A stretch of 64,000 bases of DNA, taken from the NCBI RefSeq assembly GCF_018417535.1, contig NZ_CP070977.1, forward strand, positions 2,542,001 through 2,606,000, read 5' to 3'. The notes below the pieces were generated by a model that worked only from the letters and a program-made list of their open reading frames with translations, did not search any database and was not told the origin of the DNA. Within the stretch, counting starts at the first letter, position 1. Every line of letters begins with the position of its first letter. The DNA comes from Burkholderia pyrrocinia. GTDB lineage: Bacteria; Pseudomonadota; Gammaproteobacteria; Burkholderiales; Burkholderiaceae. A program made the position numbers and the translations under genes. Positions 22,563-32,898 of the stretch are shown piece by piece.

Positions 22563-22639
22563 TGGTGGGTCTGGTTGGATTCGAACCAACGACCCCCGCC
22601 TTATCAAGACGGTGCTCTAACCGACTGAGCTACAGACCC
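22563..22639 (-). tRNA. tRNA-Ile (anticodon GAT)
   Basis: 77-nt cloverleaf on the minus strand beginning GGGTCTGTAGCTCAG, with anticodon loop CTTGATAA, T-loop GGTTCGAATCC and an encoded CCA end. First of the two spacer tRNAs. Confidence 0.98.
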
Positions 22640-22702
22640 CTGAGTCTGTCTTTAATTTACAGCCGATAAGCGTGAGCGCTCAACTTTGCGAGATAGCTCT
22701 GG

Positions 22703-24235
<1,533 letters not shown>

Positions 24236-24404
24236 AAACCTGTTACTGTTTTCGGTTCAGTTAAGAACCGGTCGCTCACTCAAAGCTGACAGGAATATGA
24301 ATTGCTTCATAAACCTGACTTACTTTAGTGTGAGACTCTTGATACTTTCGCTATCTGATCCGAGGATCAGCTCGCTTCCATCAAGCGCCCACACTTATCG
24401 GCTG

Positions 24405-24420
24405 TTAATTTTTAAAGAGC
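24405..24420 (-). promoter_or_regulatory. boxA in the rrn leader
   Basis: Minus strand GCTCTTTAAAAATTAA, about 170 bases upstream of the 16S 5' end, resembles the leader boxA antitermination site of bacterial rrn operons. Confidence 0.6.
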
Positions 24421-24490
24421 GGTTCTGCGAGAAATTCGGCGTTGGCTTCGTTTCCCGGCAGCGCTGCGTTTTCAGCAGCAGAGAAGCGAG

Positions 24491-24519
24491 ATTATGAACC
24501 GTGTTTCGCAGCGCGTCAA
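24491..24519 (-). promoter_or_regulatory. rrn operon promoter
   Basis: Minus strand TTGACG (24519-24514), 17-base spacer, CATAAT (24496-24491): a near-consensus sigma70 promoter. It places the start site about 250 bases upstream of 16S, with the leader boxA in between. The 24520-24701 region upstream holds no recognised gene and may include activator sites, none of which could be identified. Confidence 0.8.
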
Positions 24520-24701
24520 CAACTTTCTGAACGACTTCGTTGCGACTGCGGGGCCCATCTTCCGTCGCCAGCCGTGCGCCCAACCTGCTGCACACCACCG
24601 ACTCCGCTTCCCTCTCCCGCGCCGCGTTTCCGTGAGCGCGAAAGAGGCGTGATTCTATGCAGCCCGTCCCCTTCGCGCAAGCCCCTTTGTGAAAATATCT
24701 T

Positions 24702-24737
24702 GAAAAAGCCACCGTGCGCTCGCGCGCACGGTGGCTT
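24702..24737 (-). terminator. Terminator after paaF
   Basis: 14-bp perfect stem AAGCCACCGTGCGC / GCGCACGGTGGCTT with a 4-base loop, followed on the minus strand by TTTTTC. It separates paaF from the rrn promoter. Confidence 0.9.
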
Positions 24738-24814
24738 GGGACAGAATGGGCGGGGCGATCGCGCCGACAACCGGTGCCAACCGGCCGCCCGACACCTGCC
24801 GCCGGGCAGCCCGA

Positions 24815-25591
24815 TCAGCGGTTCTTGAACTCAGGCTTCCGTTTCTCGACGAATGCCGCCATCCCCTCCTTCTGGTCTTCAGTCGCAAACAGCGAATGGA
24901 ACAGCCGGCGCTCGAAGTGGACACCTTCTGCCAGCGTCGTCTCGTACGCGCGGTTCACCGACTCCTTGACCATCATGACCGCCGGCAACGAGAACTCGGC
25001 GATCGTCGCCGCGACGGCAATCGCCTCGTCGAGCAGCTTGTCGGCCGGCAACACACGCGACACGAGCCCGGCGCGCTCCGCTTCGGCGGCGTCCATGAAG
25101 CGCGCGGTCAGGCACATGTCCATCGCCTTCGCCTTCGACACGGCGCGCGGCAGGCGCTGCGTACCGCCCGCGCCCGGCATGATGCCCAGCTTGATCTCCG
25201 GCTGGCCGAACTTCGCCGTGTCCGCCGCGAAGATGATGTCGCACATCATCGCAAGCTCGCAGCCGCCGCCCAACGCAAAGCCCGAAACCGCCGCAATGAT
25301 CGGCTTGCGGATCTGGCGGACCGTCTCCCAGTTGCGCGTGATGTAGTCGCCCCGGTAAACATCCATGTAGGAATAGGTCGCCATCATGCCGATGTCCGCG
25401 CCGGCCGCGAACGCCTTCTCGCTCCCCGTCACGACGATCGCGCCGATGCCGTCGTCCGCGTCGAACGCCTTCAGTGCGTCGCCCAATTCATCCATCAGCG
25501 CATCGTTCAGCGCGTTCAGCGCCTTCGGACGATTCAGCGTAACCAGCCCGACACGCCCCCGGGTCTCCACCAGGATGTTCTCGTAAGCCAT
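24815..25591 (-). CDS. paaF: Enoyl-CoA hydratase, probable 2,3-dehydroadipyl-CoA hydratase PaaF
   Basis: Crotonase-fold hydratase; in phenylacetate catabolism PaaF hydrates 2,3-dehydroadipyl-CoA to 3-hydroxyadipyl-CoA. The 258-residue protein has the oxyanion-hole segments [12 protein letters not shown] and [18 protein letters not shown], and both catalytic glutamates are kept (GGGCELAM and [20 protein letters not shown]). It closely follows the mitochondrial-type short-chain hydratase pattern, so a general beta-oxidation role is possible. Divergent from paaN across a palindromic operator, which supports the paa assignment. Start [12 protein letters not shown] at 25591 follows GAGGAG. Confidence 0.85.
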   Translation of the reverse strand: MAYENILVETRGRVGLVTLNRPKALNALNDALMDELGDALKAFDADDGIGAIVVTGSEKAFAAGADIGMMATYSYMDVYRGDYITRNWETVRQIRKPIIAAVSGFALGGGCELAMMCDIIFAADTAKFGQPEIKLGIMPGAGGTQRLPRAVSKAKAMDMCLTARFMDAAEAERAGLVSRVLPADKLLDEAIAVAATIAEFSLPAVMMVKESVNRAYETTLAEGVHFERRLFHSLFATEDQKEGMAAFVEKRKPEFKNR

Positions 25592-25661
25592 CTATTTCTC
25601 CTCGATCAATGAAATGAGAAACGCCTCGCACATGCGAATAGTTTGATGCTAACATTCTCCG

Positions 25662-25675
25662 ACCAACCGGTCGGT
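25662..25675. promoter_or_regulatory. Palindromic operator between paaF and paaN (likely TetR-type PaaR site)
   Basis: ACCAACC GGTCGGT is a 14-bp imperfect palindrome with one mismatch, in the 129-base divergent region. Burkholderia paa promoters are known to carry a conserved palindrome of about 15 bp needed for negative control. The regulator gene itself is not in this window. Which side it controls, or both, is inference. Confidence 0.6.
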
Positions 25676-25720
25676 TAATTAATCGATCCAACCCCTCTCA
25701 ACGTCCATCAGGCTGCCGCC

Positions 25721-27427
25721 ATGACCCATGCACTGTTCACGAAGCACGAAGACACGCTGAAGCACGCACTCGCCGCCATCGAGAGCCGCGGGTACTGGAG
25801 CCCGTTCGCCGAAATGCCGAGTCCCAAAGTGTACGGGGAAAGCGCAAGCGCCGACGGCGAGGCCGCGTTCAAGTCGCACCTCGACAAGACGTTCGCGCTC
25901 GACCAGCCGGCGTCCGGCGAAACGGTCGGCGCGGAGCGGTCGCCGTACGGCATCGCGCTGGGCATCCGCTATCCGAAGTCGACGCCCGATGCACTGATCG
26001 CCGCCGCGGCCGCTGCGCAACGCTCGTGGCGCGAAGCCGGCCCGAGCGCCTGGGTCGGCGTCAGCCTCGAAATCCTCGCGCGCCTGAACCGCGCGAGCTT
26101 CGAGATCGCCTACAGCGTGATGCACACCACGGGGCAGGCATTCATGATGGCGTTCCAGGCCGGCGGCCCGCACGCACAGGATCGTGCGCTCGAGGCTGTC
26201 GCCTATGCATGGGACGAACTGCGCCGCATCCCGGCCGATGCGCACTGGGAAAAGCCGCAGGGCAAGAACCCGCCGCTCGCAATGCACAAGCGCTACACGA
26301 TCGTCCCGCGCGGCGCGGGGCTCGTGCTCGGCTGCTGCACGTTCCCGACCTGGAACGGCTACCCGGGCCTGTTCGCCGATCTGGCAACCGGCAATACCGT
26401 AATCGTCAAACCGCATCCGGGCGCAATCCTGCCGCTCGCGATCACGGTCCGGATCGCTCGCGACGTGCTGCGCGAAGCCGGGTTCGATCCGAACGTCGTC
26501 ACGCTCCTCGCGACCGAGCCCAACGACGGCGCCCTCGTTCAGGATCTCGCGCTGCGTCCCCAGATCAAGCTGATCGACTTCACGGGCAGCACGCAGAACG
26601 GTACGTGGCTCGAACGCCATGCCCACCAGGCACAGGTCTATACCGAGAAGGCCGGCGTCAACCAGATCGTGATCGACTCGACCGACGACCTGAAGGCCGC
26701 AGCCAAGAACATCGCGTTCTCGCTGGCGCTGTACTCCGGCCAGATGTGCACGGCGCCGCAGAACATCTATGTGCCGCGCGACGGCATCCGGACGGCGGAC
26801 GGCCATGCGAGCTTCGATGAAGTCGCGCAGGCCATCGCAGTGGCCGTGCAAAAACTCACCGGCGACCCGGCACGCTCGGTCGAACTGATCGGCGCAATCC
26901 AGAACGACGGCGTGACCGCTCGCATCGACGACGCCCGCCAGCTCGGCCGCGTGCTCGCCGACAGCCTGACCCTCCAGCACCCCGCGTTCCCCGATGCCCG
27001 CGTGCGCACGCCGCTCGTGCTGCAACTCGACGTGGCCGATCGCGAGAAATTCACGCAGGAGTGGTTCGGCCCGATCTCGTTCGTGATCGCGACCGACTCG
27101 ACCGCGCAGTCGCTCGAGCTCGCCGGTGAAATCGCGGCGGAACATGGCGCGCTGACCCTCTCCGTCTACAGCACCGACGACGCAATCGTCGGCGCCGCAC
27201 ACGACGCAGCGGTGCGTGGTGGTGTCGCGCTGTCGATCAACCTGACGGGCGGCGTGTTCGTCAACCAGTCGGCCGCGTTCTCCGATTTCCACGGCACGGG
27301 GGCGAACCCGGCAGCCAACGCGGCGCTGGCCGACCCGGCGTTCGTCGCCAACCGGTTCCGCGTGGTGCAAAGCCGCGTCCATGTTGCACCGAAGGCGGTA
27401 CCTGCGGAAGCTGCCCAAACGGCATAA
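25721..27427 (+). CDS. paaN: Phenylacetate degradation aldehyde dehydrogenase PaaN
   Basis: NAD(P)-dependent aldehyde dehydrogenase thought to oxidise the semialdehyde formed after ring opening in the CoA-dependent phenylacetate pathway. The 568-residue protein is the ALDH-only type: it lacks the C-terminal MaoC hydratase domain of E. coli PaaZ. The catalytic cysteine is Cys343 in SGQMCTAPQN; other ALDH landmarks are FPTWNGYPGLFADLATGNTV (nucleotide fold) and DFTGSTQNGTWLE. Some Burkholderia annotations call this gene paaZ. First gene of the five-gene plus-strand paa operon. Confidence 0.9.
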   Translation: MTHALFTKHEDTLKHALAAIESRGYWSPFAEMPSPKVYGESASADGEAAFKSHLDKTFALDQPASGETVGAERSPYGIALGIRYPKSTPDALIAAAAAAQRSWREAGPSAWVGVSLEILARLNRASFEIAYSVMHTTGQAFMMAFQAGGPHAQDRALEAVAYAWDELRRIPADAHWEKPQGKNPPLAMHKRYTIVPRGAGLVLGCCTFPTWNGYPGLFADLATGNTVIVKPHPGAILPLAITVRIARDVLREAGFDPNVVTLLATEPNDGALVQDLALRPQIKLIDFTGSTQNGTWLERHAHQAQVYTEKAGVNQIVIDSTDDLKAAAKNIAFSLALYSGQMCTAPQNIYVPRDGIRTADGHASFDEVAQAIAVAVQKLTGDPARSVELIGAIQNDGVTARIDDARQLGRVLADSLTLQHPAFPDARVRTPLVLQLDVADREKFTQEWFGPISFVIATDSTAQSLELAGEIAAEHGALTLSVYSTDDAIVGAAHDAAVRGGVALSINLTGGVFVNQSAAFSDFHGTGANPAANAALADPAFVANRFRVVQSRVHVAPKAVPAEAAQTA

Positions 27428-27514
27428 CCCGAATGGCCGACGTGCAAACGCCGCCACGTTCTCTACCATGAACGAATCCGCCACCCGGCGGGTTCGTTGC
27501 TCATCGATACGCCC

Positions 27515-28717
27515 ATGACAGACGCCTACATCTGCGACGCGATTCGCACCCCCATCGGCCGCTACGGCGGCGCCCTGAAAGATGTCCGTGCCGACGATCT
27601 CGGCGCGGTGCCGCTCAAGGCGCTGATCGAGCGCAATCGCGCCGTCGACTGGACGGCGATCGACGACGTGATCTACGGCTGCGCGAACCAGGCCGGCGAA
27701 GACAACCGCAACGTCGCGCGCATGTCGGCGCTGCTGGCGGGCCTGCCGACCGCCGTGCCGGGCACGACGCTGAACCGGCTGTGCGGCTCCGGGATGGACG
27801 CGGTCGGCACGGCCGCGCGCGCGATCAAGTCGGGCGAAGCGCGTCTGATGATCGCAGGCGGCGTCGAGAGCATGACGCGCGCGCCGTTCGTGATGGGCAA
27901 GGCCGCGAGCGCGTTCGCGCGCCAGGCCGACATCTTCGACACGACGATCGGCTGGCGCTTCGTCAATCCGCTGATGAAACAGCTGTATGGTGTCGATTCG
28001 ATGCCCGAGACGGCCGAGAACGTCGCGGTCGACTACAACATCAGCCGCGCCGACCAGGATCTGTTTGCGCTGCGCAGCCAGCAGAAGGCCGCGCGCGCGC
28101 AGCAGGACGGCACGCTCGCCGAGGAAATCGTCGCCGTCACGATTCCGCAGAAGAAGGGCGATCCGGTGGTCGTGTCGCGCGATGAACATCCGCGCGAGAC
28201 GTCGCTCGAAACGCTCGCGAAGCTGAAGGGCGTCGTGCGCCCGGACGGTTCGGTGACGGCCGGCAATGCGTCGGGCGTCAACGACGGCGCCGCCGCGCTG
28301 CTGCTTGCGAACGAGGCAACCGCGAAGCGCTTCGGCCTGACGCCGCGCGCACGCGTGCTCGGCATCGCGACGGCCGGCGTCGCGCCGCGCGTGATGGGCA
28401 TCGGCCCCGCGCCGGCTACGCAGAAGCTGCTCGCGCGGCTCGGGATGACGATCGACCAGTTCGACGTGATCGAGCTGAACGAGGCGTTTGCGTCGCAGGG
28501 CCTCGCGGTGCTGCGCATGCTCGGCGTCGCCGACGACGATCCGCGCGTGAACCCGAACGGCGGCGCGATCGCACTCGGCCATCCGCTCGGCGCATCGGGT
28601 GCCCGGCTCGTGACCACGGCTCTCCATCAACTCGAGCGTACGGGCGGCCGCTTTGCGCTCTGTACGATGTGCATCGGCGTCGGCCAGGGTATCGCGCTCG
28701 CGATCGAACGCGTGTAA
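27515..28717 (+). CDS. pcaF: 3-oxoadipyl-CoA / acetyl-CoA acyltransferase (PaaJ/PcaF)
   Basis: Thiolase that cleaves 3-oxoadipyl-CoA with CoA into succinyl-CoA and acetyl-CoA, the last step of the phenylacetate and beta-ketoadipate routes. The 400-residue protein has the acyl-accepting Cys90 (LNRLCGSGMDAV), NEAFASQ, active-site His356 (GGAIALGHPLGASGAR) and the second catalytic Cys386 (MCIGVGQG). The start at 27515 (MTDAYICDAIRTPIGR) gives the conserved N-terminus. Sits 87 bases after paaN and 43 before paaG. Whether it serves the paa or pca pathway, or both, is not decidable here. Confidence 0.93.
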   Translation: MTDAYICDAIRTPIGRYGGALKDVRADDLGAVPLKALIERNRAVDWTAIDDVIYGCANQAGEDNRNVARMSALLAGLPTAVPGTTLNRLCGSGMDAVGTAARAIKSGEARLMIAGGVESMTRAPFVMGKAASAFARQADIFDTTIGWRFVNPLMKQLYGVDSMPETAENVAVDYNISRADQDLFALRSQQKAARAQQDGTLAEEIVAVTIPQKKGDPVVVSRDEHPRETSLETLAKLKGVVRPDGSVTAGNASGVNDGAAALLLANEATAKRFGLTPRARVLGIATAGVAPRVMGIGPAPATQKLLARLGMTIDQFDVIELNEAFASQGLAVLRMLGVADDDPRVNPNGGAIALGHPLGASGARLVTTALHQLERTGGRFALCTMCIGVGQGIALAIERV

Positions 28718-28760
28718 CCGACGCGCCGCGCCTATAACGAAGTCACGAAGGAGACACTGC

Positions 28761-29552
28761 ATGTCCTATCAGGCGATTCAGCTGGATATCGATCAGGCCG
28801 CGCGCGTGGCCACGATCACCCTCAACCGCCCCGACAAGCTGAACAGCTTCACACGGGCGATGCATCGCGAACTGCAGTCGGCACTCGATGACGTCGAAGC
28901 GGCCGGCGCACGCGCGCTGATTCTGACGGGTGCGGGGCGCGGTTTCTGCGCGGGTCAGGACCTGGCCGACCTCGACTTCACGCCGGGCGCGTCCACCGAC
29001 CTCGGCACGCTGATCGACGAGCATTTCAACCCGCTGATCCGCCGCCTGCAGCGTCTGCCGATTCCGGTGATCGCCGCCGTCAACGGCACGGCAGCCGGCG
29101 CCGGCGCGAATCTCGCACTCGCATGCGATCTCGTATTCGCCGCCCGCTCGAGCAGTTTCATCCAGGCCTTCGTCAAGATCGGGCTCGTGCCCGATTCGGG
29201 CGGCACGTGGTTCCTGCCGCAACGCGTCGGCATGGCGCGCGCGCTGGGGCTCGCACTGACCGGCGACAAGCTCGGCGCCGAACAGGCCGAACAATGGGGC
29301 CTGATCTGGCGTGCGGTCGACGACGACGCACTCGCCGCGTCAGCCCGCCAGCTCGCGACGCAGCTCGCGCAGCAGCCGACGCTCGCGATCGCATCGATCA
29401 AGCAATCGATGCGCGACAGCGTCACGAACACGCTCGACCAGCAGCTCGACCTGGAACGCGACCTGCAGCGCAAGCTGGGCCAATCGCACGACTATGCGGA
29501 AGGCGTAAAGGCATTCATCGAGAAGCGCGCGCCGCGCTTCGAGGGGCGTTGA
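28761..29552 (+). CDS. paaG: 2-(1,2-epoxy-1,2-dihydrophenyl)acetyl-CoA isomerase PaaG
   Basis: Crotonase-family isomerase that converts the ring 1,2-epoxide of phenylacetyl-CoA to the oxepin-CoA before ring cleavage. The 263-residue protein has GAGRGFCAGQDLADLDF, AVNGTAAGAGANLALACD, and the PaaG-typical stretch FIQAFVKIGLVPDSGGTWFL in which the second hydratase glutamate is replaced and Asp is kept, as in the isomerase. A strong AAGGAGACACTGC ribosome-binding site fixes the start at 28761. Followed by paaI with a 1-base gap. Confidence 0.93.
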   Translation: MSYQAIQLDIDQAARVATITLNRPDKLNSFTRAMHRELQSALDDVEAAGARALILTGAGRGFCAGQDLADLDFTPGASTDLGTLIDEHFNPLIRRLQRLPIPVIAAVNGTAAGAGANLALACDLVFAARSSSFIQAFVKIGLVPDSGGTWFLPQRVGMARALGLALTGDKLGAEQAEQWGLIWRAVDDDALAASARQLATQLAQQPTLAIASIKQSMRDSVTNTLDQQLDLERDLQRKLGQSHDYAEGVKAFIEKRAPRFEGR

Positions 29553-29553
29553 C

Positions 29554-30006
29554 ATGACGAACGCCACCGCCACGCTCGATCCCGATTCGCTCGCTCGCGC
29601 CACCGCGCGGGCCATGTACGACGCCGACGCATGCAGCCGCGCGTTCGGCATGGAGATCGCGGAAGTACGCGCCGGCTACGCACGCTTGCAGATGCGCGTG
29701 CGGCCCGAATTCCTGAACGGGCATCAGACCTGCCACGGCGGGATCATCTTCACGCTCGCCGATTCGACGTTCGCGTTCGCGTGCAACTCGTACAACCTGA
29801 ATACGGTCGCGGCCGGCTGTTCGATCGAATTCCTGCGCCCCGTGCACGGCGACGACGTGCTGACGGCCGAAGCGATCGAACAGGCACGCGCCGGCCGCCA
29901 AGGCATCTACGACATCCGCGTCACGAACCAGACCGGCGAAACGGTCGCGATGTTTCGCGGCAAAGCCGCCCAGATCAAGGGCACGGTCATCCCGGAAAAC
30001 CGCTGA
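29554..30006 (+). CDS. paaI: Phenylacetic acid degradation thioesterase PaaI
   Basis: Hotdog-fold acyl-CoA thioesterase that hydrolyses hydroxyphenylacetyl-CoA esters, a safety valve that frees CoA from dead-end intermediates. The 150-residue protein has the family motif GHQTCHGGIIFTLADSTFAFACN with the catalytic Asp in ADST, and the NGH/HGG active-site loop. Starts one base after the paaG stop, so it is likely translationally coupled. Length is typical. Confidence 0.93.
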   Translation: MTNATATLDPDSLARATARAMYDADACSRAFGMEIAEVRAGYARLQMRVRPEFLNGHQTCHGGIIFTLADSTFAFACNSYNLNTVAAGCSIEFLRPVHGDDVLTAEAIEQARAGRQGIYDIRVTNQTGETVAMFRGKAAQIKGTVIPENR

Positions 30007-30044
30007 CGTCGACGGCTCGCACATAACAAACACTGGAGACATGC

Positions 30045-31343
30045 ATGACTACCCCGCTACCGCTCGAGCCGATCGAGACCGCCTCACGCGACGAGCTGAC
30101 CGCGCTGCAGCTCGAACGCCTCAAGTGGTCGCTCCGGCATGCGTATGACCACTCCCCCGTCTATCGTCGCAAGTTCGACGACGCGGGCGTGCATCCCGAC
30201 GACCTGAAGACGCTCGCCGACCTGTCGCGCTTCCCGTTCACGACGAAAGGCGACCTGCGCGACAGTTACCCGTTCGGAATGTTCGCGGTGCCGCAGGACC
30301 AGATCTCGCGCATTCACGCGTCATCGGGCACGACCGGCAAGCCGACGGTCGTCGGCTATACGGCAGGCGACATCGACACGTGGGCGAATCTGGTCGCGCG
30401 CTCGATTCGCGCGGCCGGTGCGCGCCGCGGCGACAAGGTGCACATCAGCTACGGCTACGGCTTGTTCACGGGCGGGCTCGGCGCGCACTACGGCGCCGAA
30501 CGCGCAGGACTGACCGTGATCCCGTTCGGCGGCGGCCAGACCGAGAAGCAGGTACAACTGATCCAGGATTTCCGGCCGGACATCATCATGGTCACGCCGA
30601 GCTACATGCTGTCGATCGCCGATGAAATCGAGCGCCAGGGCCTCGATCCCGTGCAGAGCTCGCTGCGCATCGGCATCTTCGGCGCGGAGCCGTGGACCAA
30701 CGACATGCGCGTCGCGATCGAGCGGCGGATGGGCATCGATGCGGTCGACATCTACGGGCTGTCCGAAGTGATGGGCCCCGGCGTCGCGTCCGAATGCGTC
30801 GAGACCAAGGATGGCCCGACCATCTGGGAAGATCACTTCTATCCGGAAATCATCGATCCCGAAACCGGCGAAGTACTTCCGGACGGCGAACTCGGCGAGC
30901 TCGTGTTCACGTCGCTGACGAAGGAAGCGCTGCCGATCATCCGCTACCGGACACGCGACCTCACGCGCCTGTTGCCCGGCACCGCTCGCACGATGCGCCG
31001 GATGGAAAAGATCACCGGCCGCTCGGACGACATGATGATCGTGCGCGGCGTCAACGTGTTCCCGACGCAAATCGAGGAACAGTTGCTCAAGCAGCGCGCG
31101 CTCGCACCGCACTATCAGATCGTGCTGACGAAGGAAGGCCCGCTCGACGTGCTGACGCTCAACGTCGAGCCCTGTCCCGACACCGCGCCGGATACGGCGG
31201 CGATCCACGCGGCGAAACAGGCACTCGCGCACGACATCAAGTCGCTGATCGGCGTGACGGCCGTGATCAACGTGCTGCCCGTGAACGGGATCGAGCGCTC
31301 GGTCGGCAAGGCACGCCGCGTCGTCGACAAGCGCAAGGGCTGA
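30045..31343 (+). CDS. paaK: Phenylacetate--CoA ligase PaaK
   Basis: AMP-forming ligase that activates phenylacetate to phenylacetyl-CoA, the entry step of the pathway and the source of the inducer. The 432-residue protein has the P-loop HASSGTTGKPTVVGYT near residue 90, DIYGLSEVMGPGVASEC, the ELVFTSLTKEALPIIRYRTRDLT segment and the GRSDDMMIVRGVNVFPTQIE hinge typical of PaaK. Last gene of the operon, with a terminator 57 bases downstream. The multicomponent ring epoxidase (paaABCDE) is not in the window. Confidence 0.95.
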   Translation: MTTPLPLEPIETASRDELTALQLERLKWSLRHAYDHSPVYRRKFDDAGVHPDDLKTLADLSRFPFTTKGDLRDSYPFGMFAVPQDQISRIHASSGTTGKPTVVGYTAGDIDTWANLVARSIRAAGARRGDKVHISYGYGLFTGGLGAHYGAERAGLTVIPFGGGQTEKQVQLIQDFRPDIIMVTPSYMLSIADEIERQGLDPVQSSLRIGIFGAEPWTNDMRVAIERRMGIDAVDIYGLSEVMGPGVASECVETKDGPTIWEDHFYPEIIDPETGEVLPDGELGELVFTSLTKEALPIIRYRTRDLTRLLPGTARTMRRMEKITGRSDDMMIVRGVNVFPTQIEEQLLKQRALAPHYQIVLTKEGPLDVLTLNVEPCPDTAPDTAAIHAAKQALAHDIKSLIGVTAVINVLPVNGIERSVGKARRVVDKRKG

Positions 31344-31400
31344 CGGCAGACGCAGCGCGTCGCCGCGCCAAGCGGCAATCCCGTTGCTCAAAAAAGAAAC

Positions 31401-31435
31401 AACCCGACCGGCCAATGCCGATCGGGTTATTTTTC
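31401..31435. terminator. Terminator after paaK, probably bidirectional
   Basis: 11-bp stem AACCCGACCGG / CCGATCGGGTT with one mismatch and a CCAATG loop, followed by ATTTTTCCC on the plus strand. An A-run at 31390-31396 gives a T-run on the minus strand, so it could also end mltA transcription. The remaining bases to 31589 hold nothing recognised. Confidence 0.85.
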
Positions 31436-31589
31436 CCGGGACGTCGTTCGACGCGACGGGCGCATCACACGAACAGAAACCACACGGGTGCACCACGATC
31501 AGACCAACGCACCCCGGACGCACCGTCACGCCCACGAATGCCGCGTCTCATGCGTAGGCAGCCGCCTGGGCAGCCCACGCCGCCACATG

Positions 31590-32714
31590 TCACGAATTCG
31601 GGAACAGCAGCCACATCCGGCCGACCTGCTTCATCCGGCCGGCCTGGTCGCCGGCGTCGTCACCGAGCCCCCAGAAATAGTCGGCCCGCACGCCGCCCTT
31701 GATCGCGGAGCCCGTATCCTGCGCGAACACGAGCCGGTTCATCGGCGTATTCGTCAGCGGGCGCGTCGTCTGCAGGAACACGGGCGTGCCGAGCGGGATC
31801 GACGACGGATCGACCGCGATCGAACGCTCCGGCGTCAGCGGCACGCCGAGCGCGCCGATCGGACCGTCCGCGCCACCGTGCGGCGCGTCTTCCTTGATCG
31901 GCATGTCGCGGAAGAACACGAACCGCGGATTCGTGTCGAGCAACGCGTCGACGCGGTTCGGGTTTGCCTTCGCCCATGCCTTGATGCCCTGCATCGTCGC
32001 CTGCGCGGGCGTCAGCTCGCCGCGATCGAGCAGCCATTTGCCGATCGAGCGGTATGGCTGGTTGTTGGTGCCGCCGAAGCCGACCCGCATCACCGAACCG
32101 TCGTCGAGCAGCACGCGCCCCGAGCCCTGCACCTGCAGGAAGAACGCCTCGATCGGATCGTCGACCCACACGAGTTCGTTGCCGTTCAGGAGGCCCGCGC
32201 GCTCGAGCTGCGAGCGCGCCGGCAGCGCGGCACCCGCGCGATATCCTGCCGGCCAGCGATAGAGCGCGTACTGATAGGGGCCGCGACGCACACGCGAACC
32301 ATGCAGCAGCGGCTCGTAATAGCCGGTCACGAGCCCGTCGAGCGTACCGTCGGTGTTCGCGAACTGGAACGGCGTGAAATACATTTCGAAGAAGGTGCGT
32401 GCGCTGCTGATGTCGAGCTCGTCGAGCCGGTCGGCGGCCGCGCAAGCGCGCTGCCAGGCCGGCTGGCGTGCGAGCCGCACGCAGTTCTGCCGCAGCGCGG
32501 CCGTCGCGCCGAGCAGCGAATCGTCCTGCCAGCCCGGCACCTGCTGCCACGCGACCGGTGTGAGCCGCTTCGCGGCGACCTGCCCCGGCACGATCGCCGC
32601 GCCGGTCGGCGGCTTAAGCGTTGACGTTCGCGTCGGCGTGCCACCGCACGCGGCAAGGAGTGCCGCCGCCGCGGCCGCCGCAACCCAGCCGGCCAACCGG
32701 GGCCCAAACCACAT
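31590..32714 (-). CDS. mltA: Membrane-bound lytic murein transglycosylase A (MltA)
   Basis: Outer-membrane lipoprotein that cleaves peptidoglycan glycans to 1,6-anhydromuropeptides. The 374-residue protein begins MWFGPRLAGWVAAAAAAALL and the lipobox LLAACGG directs lipidation at Cys23. The MltA domain follows (LVTGYYEPLLHGS) and the C-terminal 3D domain has the Asp-containing DTGSAIKGGVRADYFWG. An alternative ATG at 32744 adds ten residues but would pair antisense with the start of a small divergent ORF and has no better ribosome-binding site, so 32714 is preferred, with some doubt. Confidence 0.9.
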   Translation of the reverse strand: MWFGPRLAGWVAAAAAAALLAACGGTPTRTSTLKPPTGAAIVPGQVAAKRLTPVAWQQVPGWQDDSLLGATAALRQNCVRLARQPAWQRACAAADRLDELDISSARTFFEMYFTPFQFANTDGTLDGLVTGYYEPLLHGSRVRRGPYQYALYRWPAGYRAGAALPARSQLERAGLLNGNELVWVDDPIEAFFLQVQGSGRVLLDDGSVMRVGFGGTNNQPYRSIGKWLLDRGELTPAQATMQGIKAWAKANPNRVDALLDTNPRFVFFRDMPIKEDAPHGGADGPIGALGVPLTPERSIAVDPSSIPLGTPVFLQTTRPLTNTPMNRLVFAQDTGSAIKGGVRADYFWGLGDDAGDQAGRMKQVGRMWLLFPNS

Positions 32715-32742
32715 ACAATGTTCGTTCTTGATGGAAACCGCC

Positions 32743-32886
32743 ATGTCAGATTTTCTCGACCAATATCCGATGCTCATCTTCGCGCTCGAAGCCTTCGTAG
32801 CGCTTGCCCTGCTGATCTTCATCGTCGTGTGGACATCGTCGGGCAGAAAGAAGCACGCCCGCAACAACGATCGCCAGCCGCGCTGA
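32743..32886 (+). CDS. Small single-span membrane protein, unknown function
   Basis: A 47-codon ORF starting MSDFLDQYPMLIFALEAF. It has one hydrophobic segment (about residues 9-30, PMLIFALEAFVALALLIFIV) and a strongly basic tail with SSGRKKHARNN. An ATG four codons upstream (32731) is possible. It lies divergent from mltA and convergent with apaG (12-base gap to the apaG stop). Codon use resembles a real gene and the layout (acidic N-terminus, one helix, basic tail) is that of a membrane microprotein, but no family is recognised. Confidence 0.5.
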   Translation: MSDFLDQYPMLIFALEAFVALALLIFIVVWTSSGRKKHARNNDRQPR

Positions 32887-32898
32887 CGCTCCGCACGC

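Noticed and set aside
24520..24701. Upstream activator (Fis-type) sites for the rrn promoter
   Set aside because: No site could be recognised with confidence by eye.
31388..31435. Similarity of the 31401 and 48116 hairpins, considered as a dispersed repeat element
   Set aside because: Both are terminators with the GACCGG/CCGATC core; the shared core is short and expected from common terminator stems.
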